From assembly GCA_948874605.1 (NCBI GenBank), contig CAQRXS010000021.1, positions 1 through 14,052 on the forward strand: 14,052 nt of DNA, read 5' to 3'. Of this stretch, positions 6,919 to 12,973 are shown one piece after another. A program made the translations under genes and the position numbers. The notes under the pieces are model-generated. The model had not been told where the DNA came from, searched no databases, and was given only the letters and a program-made list of their open reading frames with translations. The stretch's first letter is position 1, and each line of letters opens with the position of its first letter. Origin of the DNA: an uncultured Bacilli bacterium (GTDB lineage: Bacteria; Bacillota_I; Bacilli_A; RF39; UBA660).

Positions 6919-6930
6919 GAACATTCTGCA
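6914..6930. promoter_or_regulatory. Operator-like imperfect palindrome over the -35
   Basis: TGCAAGAACATTCTGCA: TGCA and GAA on the left mirror TTC and TGCA on the right, with one extra A in the left arm. It overlaps the -35 hexamer of the phosphoesterase operon, where a repressor would act. Confidence 0.3.
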
Positions 6931-6960
6931 TTTATTTACGTTTTCAAATGTTTCTAATAT

Positions 6961-6985
6961 AAAAAAGATACTTAAGTACCTTTTT
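6961..6985 (-). terminator. Rho-independent terminator of gltX
   Basis: Minus-strand AAAAAGGTACTT followed by AAGTATCTTTTTT, a 12-pair self-complementary stem (one G-T) with a TTAA turn ending in six T residues. The first base or two overlap the gltX stop codon. Confidence 0.7.
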
Positions 6986-8618
6986 AAATCATATCTATTC
7001 TTTTTTTCATTTCTTCTAAACCTAAAATGTTTATTATATCAAATAGATTTGGAGTTTTAGACTTGCTTGTCAAAGCAACTCGTATTACTGTAGAAACATC
7101 AGCAACATTTCCTTTATAAGCATCTGGATTCTTTTTATATTCTTTCATGTTGGAAGCATACCCTAATTCATCACAGCAAAGTTTTACTTTATTAAACCAT
7201 TCTTCCTCTGTGTCTGTACCATTATAAAACTTATCCATATAAGTGTTTAAAATATTTTTGATTTCTTTTAAATCTGTAATTTTTTGCCATTCATATTCTT
7301 GAGGTTTAAATTCACTATTAAACATATACCATATACCTGATTCTATTTCACTAAACATTGCAAAATCTTTACGAGGTTTTGCACATTCTCTTTCAATGTT
7401 TAAAGTTTTTAAGGCAACAGATTTATTTTCTTTTAAAATATTAGCAAAATGCTCATTATACTCTAAAGCCCAATTTAATGTTTTTTCATAGATTTCTTCT
7501 GCACTAATCTTGCTTAAATAATTTCTGGCAATATTCAATAATTTTTCCATATCGAACAGTGCTCCACTTGTACTCATATGTGAAAAATCCATTGGAAATT
7601 CTTGAACATCTTTGTCAGGATTTTCTAATGTCCATTCTTCAAAATTAGAATTGGCAAGCGTCATTAAATATATTTTTACTGCTTCCACCGGAATTCCTTT
7701 TTCTGAATAGTATCTTACATCTGCTTCAGGATCTTTTCTTTTACTTATTTTTCGACGACGACCGTCTTCTTCCTTTTGAATTGTTGCTAGATGTGCATAT
7801 TTTGGAGGCTCAAATCCCAAAGTTTTAAATAACTCAAGATGAACTGGTACACTACTTAACCATTCGTCACCACGCGTTACATGGGTTGTATGCATCAAAG
7901 TATCGTCTACAGCATGAGCAAAATGATAAGTAGGAAGGCCGTCTCTTTTTAAAATAACAATATCCATATCATTTTCTGGAAATTCTACACGTCCTTTAAT
8001 ACAATCTTCTAAGATAATTTTATTTTCAAAATCCCCCTTGCTTTTCAAACGGATTACATAAGGAATACCAGCGTTTACTTTTTCTATTACCTCATCCATA
8101 CTCATTGCGCGTTCTTTGGCAGCCCAAGGTCCAAAATAACCGATGCGTCCTTTTGATTTTGTTTGAGCTTCAGTAATAGTGGCTTTTTCCTCTTCCGTTA
8201 AAAAAGATGGATATGCTAAGTCCGAAATAATTAAATCTTTGACAAATGCTTTGTAAATATCTTTTCTTTCACTTTGAACAAAAGGCCCATAGATAGATTC
8301 GTTTTTTGGACTTTCATCAAATCCAATGTCGTAATTTGCTAAGGAATCTAAGATTAAATTCACACCATCTTCTACTTCTCTTTTTTGGTCAGTATCTTCA
8401 ATTCGAAGAAAGCAAACACCATTACTTTGCGTGGCAAGCTTCTTCGCAACAATGGCTTGATATAAGGTACCAATATGGACACACCCTGTTGGACTAGGTC
8501 CTATTCTCGTTACCATTGCCCCATCTTTTAAATCTCTTTTTTTATATTTTTCTTCATAGTATGCTCTGGAATGTTCAACATTTGGAACTAAAAAACTCGC
8601 ATATTCTTCTCTTGTCAT
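6984..8618 (-). CDS. gltX: Glutamate--tRNA ligase (GluRS)
   Basis: 544 residues; the class I enzyme that charges tRNA with glutamate using ATP. The catalytic domain begins after an unusual 34-residue N-terminal extension: RIGPSPTGCVHIGT (38-51) contains the HIGH-type signature as HIGT, LRIEDTD (71-77) binds glutamate, RGDEWLSS (249-256) follows, and KISKR (290-294) is the KMSKR loop. The zinc knuckle of the E. coli enzyme is missing: the corresponding stretch AYPSFLTEEE lacks its cysteines. The C-terminal 200 residues are the anticodon-binding helical domain. The extension plus divergent signatures matches a clostridial/Bacilli subgroup of GluRS. Whether it is discriminating or also charges tRNA-Gln cannot be seen. 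The start ATG 8618 has a strong AAGGAG site. It has a SigA promoter close upstream; the leader is about 28 bases, so there is no T-box. Confidence 0.95.
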   Translation of the reverse strand: MTREEYASFLVPNVEHSRAYYEEKYKKRDLKDGAMVTRIGPSPTGCVHIGTLYQAIVAKKLATQSNGVCFLRIEDTDQKREVEDGVNLILDSLANYDIGFDESPKNESIYGPFVQSERKDIYKAFVKDLIISDLAYPSFLTEEEKATITEAQTKSKGRIGYFGPWAAKERAMSMDEVIEKVNAGIPYVIRLKSKGDFENKIILEDCIKGRVEFPENDMDIVILKRDGLPTYHFAHAVDDTLMHTTHVTRGDEWLSSVPVHLELFKTLGFEPPKYAHLATIQKEEDGRRRKISKRKDPEADVRYYSEKGIPVEAVKIYLMTLANSNFEEWTLENPDKDVQEFPMDFSHMSTSGALFDMEKLLNIARNYLSKISAEEIYEKTLNWALEYNEHFANILKENKSVALKTLNIERECAKPRKDFAMFSEIESGIWYMFNSEFKPQEYEWQKITDLKEIKNILNTYMDKFYNGTDTEEEWFNKVKLCCDELGYASNMKEYKKNPDAYKGNVADVSTVIRVALTSKSKTPNLFDIINILGLEEMKKRIDMI

Positions 8619-8652
8619 AAAAATTCTCCTTTTTGTTTTATTTTGTTCTTCT

Positions 8653-8680
8653 ATTTTACTATTTTTTTCTTTTTTGTCAA
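8653..8680 (-). promoter_or_regulatory. SigA promoter of gltX
   Basis: Minus-strand TTGACA (8675-8680), 16 bases, TAAAAT (8653-8658). The -35 is perfect and the -10 matches five of six. The transcript starts near 8646. Confidence 0.7.
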
Positions 8681-8704
8681 TTTGAGATTTCTGTGTAATT
8701 TTTT

Positions 8705-10306
8705 TTACAATTCTATTTGGAAAGGATTCGTAATGGTTCCTTCTCCAGTTACTATTTTTACACTGTTTTTTAGATATACTGTTGGATATACGGAAATTCC
8801 ATAGTAAGCATCATTTGCATCCATATAGCCAGATGTCATCACACGAAATACTTGACTTGAGAATGACGACATTGCTGTAGGGGTCATCGTCCATTTAGGG
8901 TTTGTTGAATCTCGAAGCCAGCTATTATTGTGACAATCACTTATTTTTGAACTCCAATCATAAATTGCAGTATTCAAACAAGTAAATCGGTCAGTTGATG
9001 TGCCACCGCTTGTTGCATAGGCATAGTCGCTTGGGTACATTAAGCCCACAAATCCAGTCCATAAATGATTTCTTTTAAGAGTATCATTACAAGATGACGA
9101 AGAATTGCATATTTTTCCTGTATTTTCACTTCTTTCTGACTCGTAGAATTTACTTGCAATTGTATTTTGATAAGTATTTGTTTGACCATCGTTTGAACCA
9201 ACATTCCAAATTACTTCCTCTATGTAAGCTTTGGCCGCTTCTGATAGACCACTATTGGTGAAATCGCAATTTGTTGTTTCATTATGCCAATTGTTATAGC
9301 ATACACCATTTGCTTTATTCCAATATAGACTGTTATTTATTGTAACAGTACTTCCAGAATCATTTAAATCCGTATTTGTTTCAAAATTTGGATTTAATAG
9401 TTTCATTAAATCAGCATCGTTCCAAGAATTTATACCATAGCCCGTATTAATAGAATTTTTAGAACTGTCCCAACTAAAATTTCCAATTGATGAAGCACGA
9501 GTTATTTTTAAATTCGTAGATTTATTTCCTGTGGCATCACTTATGTTATTCATAAGACCTATTATACGCCATAAAATAGGATTCCCAGCAGCATCACGAT
9601 CACCAATATCAATATAGTTATCGGGATTTGCACCTATGTACCTTAAATTATGATCTACAGTTTCGTCATCTAGAATAATAGTATTTTCTTCTGATTCCGA
9701 AATTATATACTCTTTATTTTGTTCTTCTGGACTTTTTGGAGGTTCTTTTATATGGCTTGCCGTTACGGTAATTTTGCAATAAAGATTTCTTTTCATATAT
9801 TCTTCTATTGATGGAGTATCTGAACCCATCCATAATCTTAAATTAAATGTTTTCGTTTCTTTTCCATTTAAATAGCCTATATCTAATTTTTTGGAATCTA
9901 CAGCATTATTTAGTGTCGGTGTTACAGAGTCAAAAGCTGTAAATAATTTTGCAGAACTTACTTGTGTTTCTTCATTAAAAATCAACTTCATATAACTTAA
10001 GTCATCAAATGTTGTACTATCTAATACTTCTAGATTTATTTGATAGGATGCATAAGAATCGCAAGTATTTTCTATCTTAAAAGTATATGGAGTTAAAGAT
10101 GCACCTTCTTCATTCGTAATTGGAAACGCATTTTGGAGGTTTATTGGATTCGCATCAGTGAAAGTCACTTGAAAACATCCTGTTTTTATCACGTTTGTTG
10201 TTTCTTGTTCTAGAGTTAGTGTCCATGCAGCATAACTTATTCCTATTGTACCTAATACAACTATAAGAATACCTAAAACCAATAACATTATTTTCTTATT
10301 TTTCAT
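8705..10306 (-). CDS. Exported protein with SipW-type signal, TasA-like domain and NLRYIGANP-type C-terminal domain
   Basis: 533 residues. The N-terminus has a basic head (MKNKK), a hydrophobic core (7-24) and a likely cut after SYA at residue 26, followed by AWTLTLEQ; this is the pattern of SipW-dependent TasA/camelysin-type proteins. Residues 27-185 look like the TasA-like beta domain (GCFQVTFTD, LTPYTFKIENTCDSYASYQINLE), with C44, C82 and C177. An acidic Pro/Glu linker (186-218) follows. The C-terminal domain (about 219-533) contains NLRYIGANPDNYI, LWRIIG, SIGNFSWD, SLYWNKANGVC, CDF, WNVG, GLMYPSDYAYAT, NSWL, WTMTP and YLKNSVKI, with six cysteines (336, 347, 400, 406, 443, 458). No LPxTG motif is present. 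The protein is secreted or cell-surface; a matrix or adhesive role is an inference. The start is ATG 10306 (AAAGTGATG upstream); the open frame extends to 10333, but that lies upstream of the predicted transcript start. No sipW is in the window. Confidence 0.8.
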   Translation of the reverse strand: MKNKKIMLLVLGILIVVLGTIGISYAAWTLTLEQETTNVIKTGCFQVTFTDANPINLQNAFPITNEEGASLTPYTFKIENTCDSYASYQINLEVLDSTTFDDLSYMKLIFNEETQVSSAKLFTAFDSVTPTLNNAVDSKKLDIGYLNGKETKTFNLRLWMGSDTPSIEEYMKRNLYCKITVTASHIKEPPKSPEEQNKEYIISESEENTIILDDETVDHNLRYIGANPDNYIDIGDRDAAGNPILWRIIGLMNNISDATGNKSTNLKITRASSIGNFSWDSSKNSINTGYGINSWNDADLMKLLNPNFETNTDLNDSGSTVTINNSLYWNKANGVCYNNWHNETTNCDFTNSGLSEAAKAYIEEVIWNVGSNDGQTNTYQNTIASKFYESERSENTGKICNSSSSCNDTLKRNHLWTGFVGLMYPSDYAYATSGGTSTDRFTCLNTAIYDWSSKISDCHNNSWLRDSTNPKWTMTPTAMSSFSSQVFRVMTSGYMDANDAYYGISVYPTVYLKNSVKIVTGEGTITNPFQIEL

Positions 10307-10332
10307 TTTTACATCACTTTCTATTCTAGACA

Positions 10333-10361
10333 ATTATATCTTGAATATAAAAAAAGTGCAA
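10333..10361 (-). promoter_or_regulatory. SigA promoter of the TasA-like surface protein gene
   Basis: Minus-strand TTGCAC (10356-10361), exactly 17 bases, perfect TATAAT (10333-10338). The transcript starts near 10326, about 20 bases before the start codon. This is the best promoter match in the window. Confidence 0.75.
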
Positions 10362-10391
10362 TATGACAACAGAAAAAAATATAACAGTCAC

Positions 10392-10405
10392 GGGTATGCA
10401 AGAAA
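10392..10405. repeat. 14-base direct repeat, copy 1
   Basis: GGGTATGCAAGAAA, differing by one base from GGGAATGCAAGAAA at 10801-10814. The two copies bracket the HU gene. Confidence 0.4.
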
Positions 10406-10417
10406 TATTTTACCAAT

Positions 10418-10446
10418 AAAAAAATAGACCTTTTTTGGGCCTATCT
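10418..10446 (-). terminator. Rho-independent terminator of the HU gene
   Basis: Minus-strand ATAGGCC, loop CAAAAAA, GGTCTAT (seven pairs, one G-T), then a run of T residues. It follows the HU stop codon by about 15 bases. Confidence 0.8.
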
Positions 10447-10459
10447 TTTTTATTATCTA

Positions 10460-10732
10460 TTATTGAATAGCGTCTTTTAATTTAGCTCCAGCTTTGAATG
10501 ATACTACATTTTTAGCAGGAATTGTCATTGTTTCACCAGTAGCAGGATTACGTCCTTCTCTTGCTTCACGAGTCTTAACTGAGAATTTTCCGAAACCAAC
10601 GAAAGTTACATCTCCATTATCTTTAAGACCTTTTTCAATTCCTTTTAAAGCTGCGTCTAATGCACGTCCAGCTTCAGCTTTACTCATTCCAGCTTCTTCA
10701 GCCATAAAATCGATTAACATTTGTTTTGTCAT
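10460..10732 (-). CDS. hup: DNA-binding protein HU
   Basis: 90 residues, exactly the normal HU length. HU is the abundant nucleoid protein that bends DNA as a dimer. The N-terminal helical pair (MTKQMLIDFMAEEAGMSKAE...) forms the dimer core; VGFGKFSV (45-52) leads into the DNA-gripping beta arms with GRNPATGE (60-67), whose proline intercalates into DNA; IPAKNVVSFKAG and a short C-terminal helix close the fold. The start is ATG 10732, preceded by GGGAGGT; an in-frame TTG at 10753 would add seven residues and overlap the ribosome binding site. It lies directly downstream of spoIVA, as does hbs in B. subtilis. A terminator and probable promoter in the 110-base gap give it independent expression. 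Confidence 0.96.
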   Translation of the reverse strand: MTKQMLIDFMAEEAGMSKAEAGRALDAALKGIEKGLKDNGDVTFVGFGKFSVKTREAREGRNPATGETMTIPAKNVVSFKAGAKLKDAIQ

Positions 10733-10757
10733 AATAATTGACCTCCCTTTCAATTTA

Positions 10758-10774
10758 TAAGGTGTTTATCCTTA
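10758..10774. promoter_or_regulatory. Inverted repeat in the HU upstream region
   Basis: TAAGG, seven bases, CCTTA, about 26-42 bases upstream of the HU start codon, in the leader or promoter. It may be an operator or a leader hairpin. Confidence 0.3.
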
Positions 10775-10781
10775 CACATTA

Positions 10782-10810
10782 AAATTACCAAAAAAATTAT
10801 GGGAATGCAA
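10782..10810 (-). promoter_or_regulatory. Candidate promoter of the HU gene
   Basis: Minus-strand TTGCAT (10805-10810), 17 bases, TAATTT (10782-10787). A second possibility is TTGGTA (10786-10791) with TAAACA. Neither is strong. Confidence 0.35.
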
Positions 10811-10814
10811 GAAA
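10801..10814. repeat. 14-base direct repeat, copy 2
   Basis: GGGAATGCAAGAAA, the partner of 10392-10405. On the minus strand it supplies the TTGCAT of the candidate HU promoter. Confidence 0.4.
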
Positions 10815-10839
10815 AAAAGTACTTTTTTCATACTTTTTT
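10812..10839 (-). terminator. Probable terminator of spoIVA
   Basis: Minus-strand AAAAAAGTA, nine-base loop, TACTTTTTTT: nine pairs ending in a T-run, three bases after the spoIVA stop codon. It is AT-rich, hence moderate strength. Confidence 0.55.
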
Positions 10840-10842
10840 ACT

Positions 10843-12321
10843 TTATATGACAAACGCAATTAGGTTACTTGACCCTTTATTTACAATTTTTGTTACAGTT
10901 TGACTTAATTTATAGCGGGTATTTTCCGGCATAATAGACAGTTTGGCTTGAATTCCTTCTTTTACAATAACATCTAAACTTCTTCCAAAAATTTCACTTT
11001 TCCAGATACTAGATGGATCTGTTTGATAGTCTTTCATTAAGTAATTTATTAGTTCTTTACTTTGAAGCTCAGAACCTATTATTGGTTCAAATGTACTTTC
11101 TACATCGACTCTCATCATGTGAATACTACTTGCAACAGCTTTTAATTTCACTCCATAACGACTTCCCTGTTTGATAATTTCAGGGGTTGATAATTTCATA
11201 TCTTTTAAAGTTGGGAATACTATTCCGTATCCTGTACCTTTCGCCGATTTTAAAGCTTCTTTTAAACCATCTAATTCTTCTTTTCCTTCGGCATAGGTAG
11301 TAAATACTTTTAAAAGCCCAGCTTTACTTGAAGCAGCATCTCCTACTAAACTTTTTAATACACTTTGATACAATGCGTCATCACTTTCTAAGCGAATGTT
11401 TACTACGCCATTTGCTGTATCTAATTTGCTTATGTATGCTTTGGAAATAATTTCAGAGTCTGTAAAATGATTCATGATATCTTCTACATCTCGAACTTTT
11501 GATACGTTTGTTACACTTTCTCTTATTTTCTCTAAATAATGTTTTTTAATATCATGGTTATTTGATAATACATGTACCCATTCTGGCATATCGATAGCAA
11601 TATCCATTACAGGGAACTCATACAATGCTTCTTTTAGAATATTTAATATTTCTGGTTCTTCCATTTGTTCTACATTAATTGGTAACACAGGTACATTATA
11701 AGAACTTTCTAATGATTCTTTGATACTTCTTGCTTCCTCTGAGTTTGGTTTGCTACTATTTAAAACAATTATAAAAGGTTTGCCTATGCTTACTAACTCT
11801 GAAATAACTTTCTCCTCTGCTTCTAAATAATCGTTTCTTTTTAATTCTCCAAAAGAACCATCTGTAGTTACGACAATACCAATTGTGGAATGATCTCTTA
11901 TTACTTTTTCTGTACCGATTTCTGCGGCTTCCACAAAAGGAACCGAATCACTAAACCAAGGGGTTTTAATCATTCTTGGATTTCCATCAGCATCTTCATA
12001 GCCTTGTGAATTTGGAATAACAAAGCCCACACAATCCACAAGTTTAATATCCGCCTCAAAATCTTCAACTTTTATTTTTGCACCACTAGATGGGACAAAC
12101 TTTGGCTCTGTTGTCATAATCGTTTTTCCTTGAGCACTTTGAGGAATTTCGTCTAAACAACGCTTTTTTTCGTATTCATCGCTTATAGATGGAACGACTA
12201 AATTTTCAATACAGCGTTTGATAAAAGTACTTTTTCCTGTTCTTACTGCACCAACCACTCCTAAATAGATTTCTCCATTACCTCTTTTTGCAATTGATTC
12301 TAATAATTCTTTCTTATCCAT
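10843..12321 (-). CDS. spoIVA: Stage IV sporulation protein A, spore-coat basement ATPase
   Basis: 492 residues, the same length as B. subtilis SpoIVA and alignable throughout. SpoIVA is made in the mother cell, is anchored to the forespore membrane by SpoVM, and polymerises irreversibly by ATP hydrolysis to form the platform for coat and cortex assembly. The N-terminal TRAFAC-type ATPase domain shows Walker A GAVRTGKS (24-31), TIMTTEPKF (67-75) and LVDCVG (94-99). Middle and C-terminal signatures include EAAEIGT, STIGIVVTTDG, REALYEFPV-like EALYEFPV, GRSLDVIVKEGIQAKLSIMPENTRYKL (key blocks only) and the hydrophobic end LIAFVI. ATG 12321 is preferred over GTG 12333, because AGGTGAT lies seven bases before the ATG and the predicted SigE transcript starts near 12334. 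A SigE-like promoter indicates mother-cell expression. Confidence 0.97.
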   Translation of the reverse strand: MDKKELLESIAKRGNGEIYLGVVGAVRTGKSTFIKRCIENLVVPSISDEYEKKRCLDEIPQSAQGKTIMTTEPKFVPSSGAKIKVEDFEADIKLVDCVGFVIPNSQGYEDADGNPRMIKTPWFSDSVPFVEAAEIGTEKVIRDHSTIGIVVTTDGSFGELKRNDYLEAEEKVISELVSIGKPFIIVLNSSKPNSEEARSIKESLESSYNVPVLPINVEQMEEPEILNILKEALYEFPVMDIAIDMPEWVHVLSNNHDIKKHYLEKIRESVTNVSKVRDVEDIMNHFTDSEIISKAYISKLDTANGVVNIRLESDDALYQSVLKSLVGDAASSKAGLLKVFTTYAEGKEELDGLKEALKSAKGTGYGIVFPTLKDMKLSTPEIIKQGSRYGVKLKAVASSIHMMRVDVESTFEPIIGSELQSKELINYLMKDYQTDPSSIWKSEIFGRSLDVIVKEGIQAKLSIMPENTRYKLSQTVTKIVNKGSSNLIAFVI

Positions 12322-12340
12322 TTTACTTATCACCTAAGAA

Positions 12341-12370
12341 ACTATATGATATAAGGGATACTAACATGAC
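12341..12370 (-). promoter_or_regulatory. SigE-type promoter of spoIVA
   Basis: Minus-strand GTCATGTT (12363-12370), 14 bases, CATATAGT (12341-12348). Compared with the Bacillus SigE consensus (about kmATATT and CATACAnT, spaced 13-15), the match is good in both boxes and the spacing. The start point near 12334 gives a 13-base leader containing AGGTGAT. Known biology: spoIVA is a SigE-regulon gene. Confidence 0.65.
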
Positions 12371-12378
12371 AAAAATGA

Positions 12379-12403
12379 TTTAAAAACATGATATTTTTTT
12401 AAA
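12379..12403. repeat. AT-only inverted repeat between spoIVA and the XRE gene
   Basis: TTTAAAAA, nine bases, TTTTTAAA, just upstream of the SigE promoter. It may be chance in such AT-rich DNA. Confidence 0.3.
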
Positions 12404-12414
12404 TTGTATCTTTT

Positions 12415-12432
12415 TGTGATTTTTTTATCACA
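12415..12432. promoter_or_regulatory. Candidate operator upstream of the XRE regulator gene
   Basis: TGTGAT, six T, ATCACA: a perfect inverted repeat with six-base arms, 62 bases before the regulator start codon. Spacing and symmetry fit a dimeric HTH protein site; autoregulation is an inference. Confidence 0.4.
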
Positions 12433-12493
12433 TATACCTACGATTAATTGAATAATTTAATTTCTTTTGCGAAAATACGTGTAGGTGATGTGA

Positions 12494-12931
12494 ATGATAT
12501 TCGACAGATTAAGAGAACTACGAAACGGTGCAGGAATTACCCAACAAACTATCGCCGATATTTTAGAAGTAAAACGCGCTACATATGCTGGTTGGGAAAC
12601 AGGAAAAGATATTATGCCTTTAAGACAGTTAAATAAAATTGCAAATAACTATAAAGTTAGTTTAGATTATGTTATTGGACTTAACAATGATAATAAGAAA
12701 ATGAAATCTAAAATTGGCAATGTTATTGATATTAATTTGGTATCTGAAAATCTAAAGAAATGTCGTAAAGAAAAACAACTAACGCAGAAGGATGTTGCGA
12801 AAACATTACAAACTACACAATCGAATATTCATAAATATGAAACTGGAAAATGCTTAATTACTACTATGTATGCGATGGAGTTTGCTAAGCAATATAAATG
12901 TTCTCTTGATGAAATACTTGGAAGAAAATAG
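12494..12931 (+). CDS. XRE-family transcriptional regulator with two HTH domains
   Basis: 145 residues made of two complete XRE/Cro-CI HTH domains and no ligand or oligomerisation domain. HTH1 spans about 3-62 (LRELRNGAGITQQTIADILEV, then YAGWETGK), HTH2 about 82-143 (LKKCRKEKQLTQKDVAKTLQT, then IHKYETGK); both end in a similar SLDxxxG motif. The two are paralogous, consistent with an internal duplication. The short linker (63-81) is basic then hydrophobic. A one-chain pair of HTHs could bind a pseudo-palindrome or two sites. The start is ATG 12494 with AGGTGATGTGA upstream; a hairpin terminator follows directly, so it is monocistronic. It lies divergent to spoIVA and convergent with the right-edge surface protein gene. 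Its targets are not known. Confidence 0.88.
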   Translation: MIFDRLRELRNGAGITQQTIADILEVKRATYAGWETGKDIMPLRQLNKIANNYKVSLDYVIGLNNDNKKMKSKIGNVIDINLVSENLKKCRKEKQLTQKDVAKTLQTTQSNIHKYETGKCLITTMYAMEFAKQYKCSLDEILGRK

Positions 12932-12953
12932 CTATCAAAAGGATAGTTTTTTT
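12931..12953 (+). terminator. Rho-independent terminator of the XRE regulator gene
   Basis: CTATC, loop AAAAG, GATAG, then seven T residues, starting at the TAG stop codon. The stem is short (five pairs plus flanking G-T/A-T). The complementary strand could help end the convergent surface-protein transcript. Confidence 0.65.
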
Positions 12954-12973
12954 CATAAAAAAAACTCAAAGAG

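Noticed and set aside
8619..8704. T-box riboswitch before gltX
   Set aside because: The predicted leader is about 28 bases, far too short, with no specifier stem or antiterminator.
10494..10760. 88-residue plus-strand open frame over the HU gene
   Set aside because: It is the mirror of the strongly conserved HU coding sequence.
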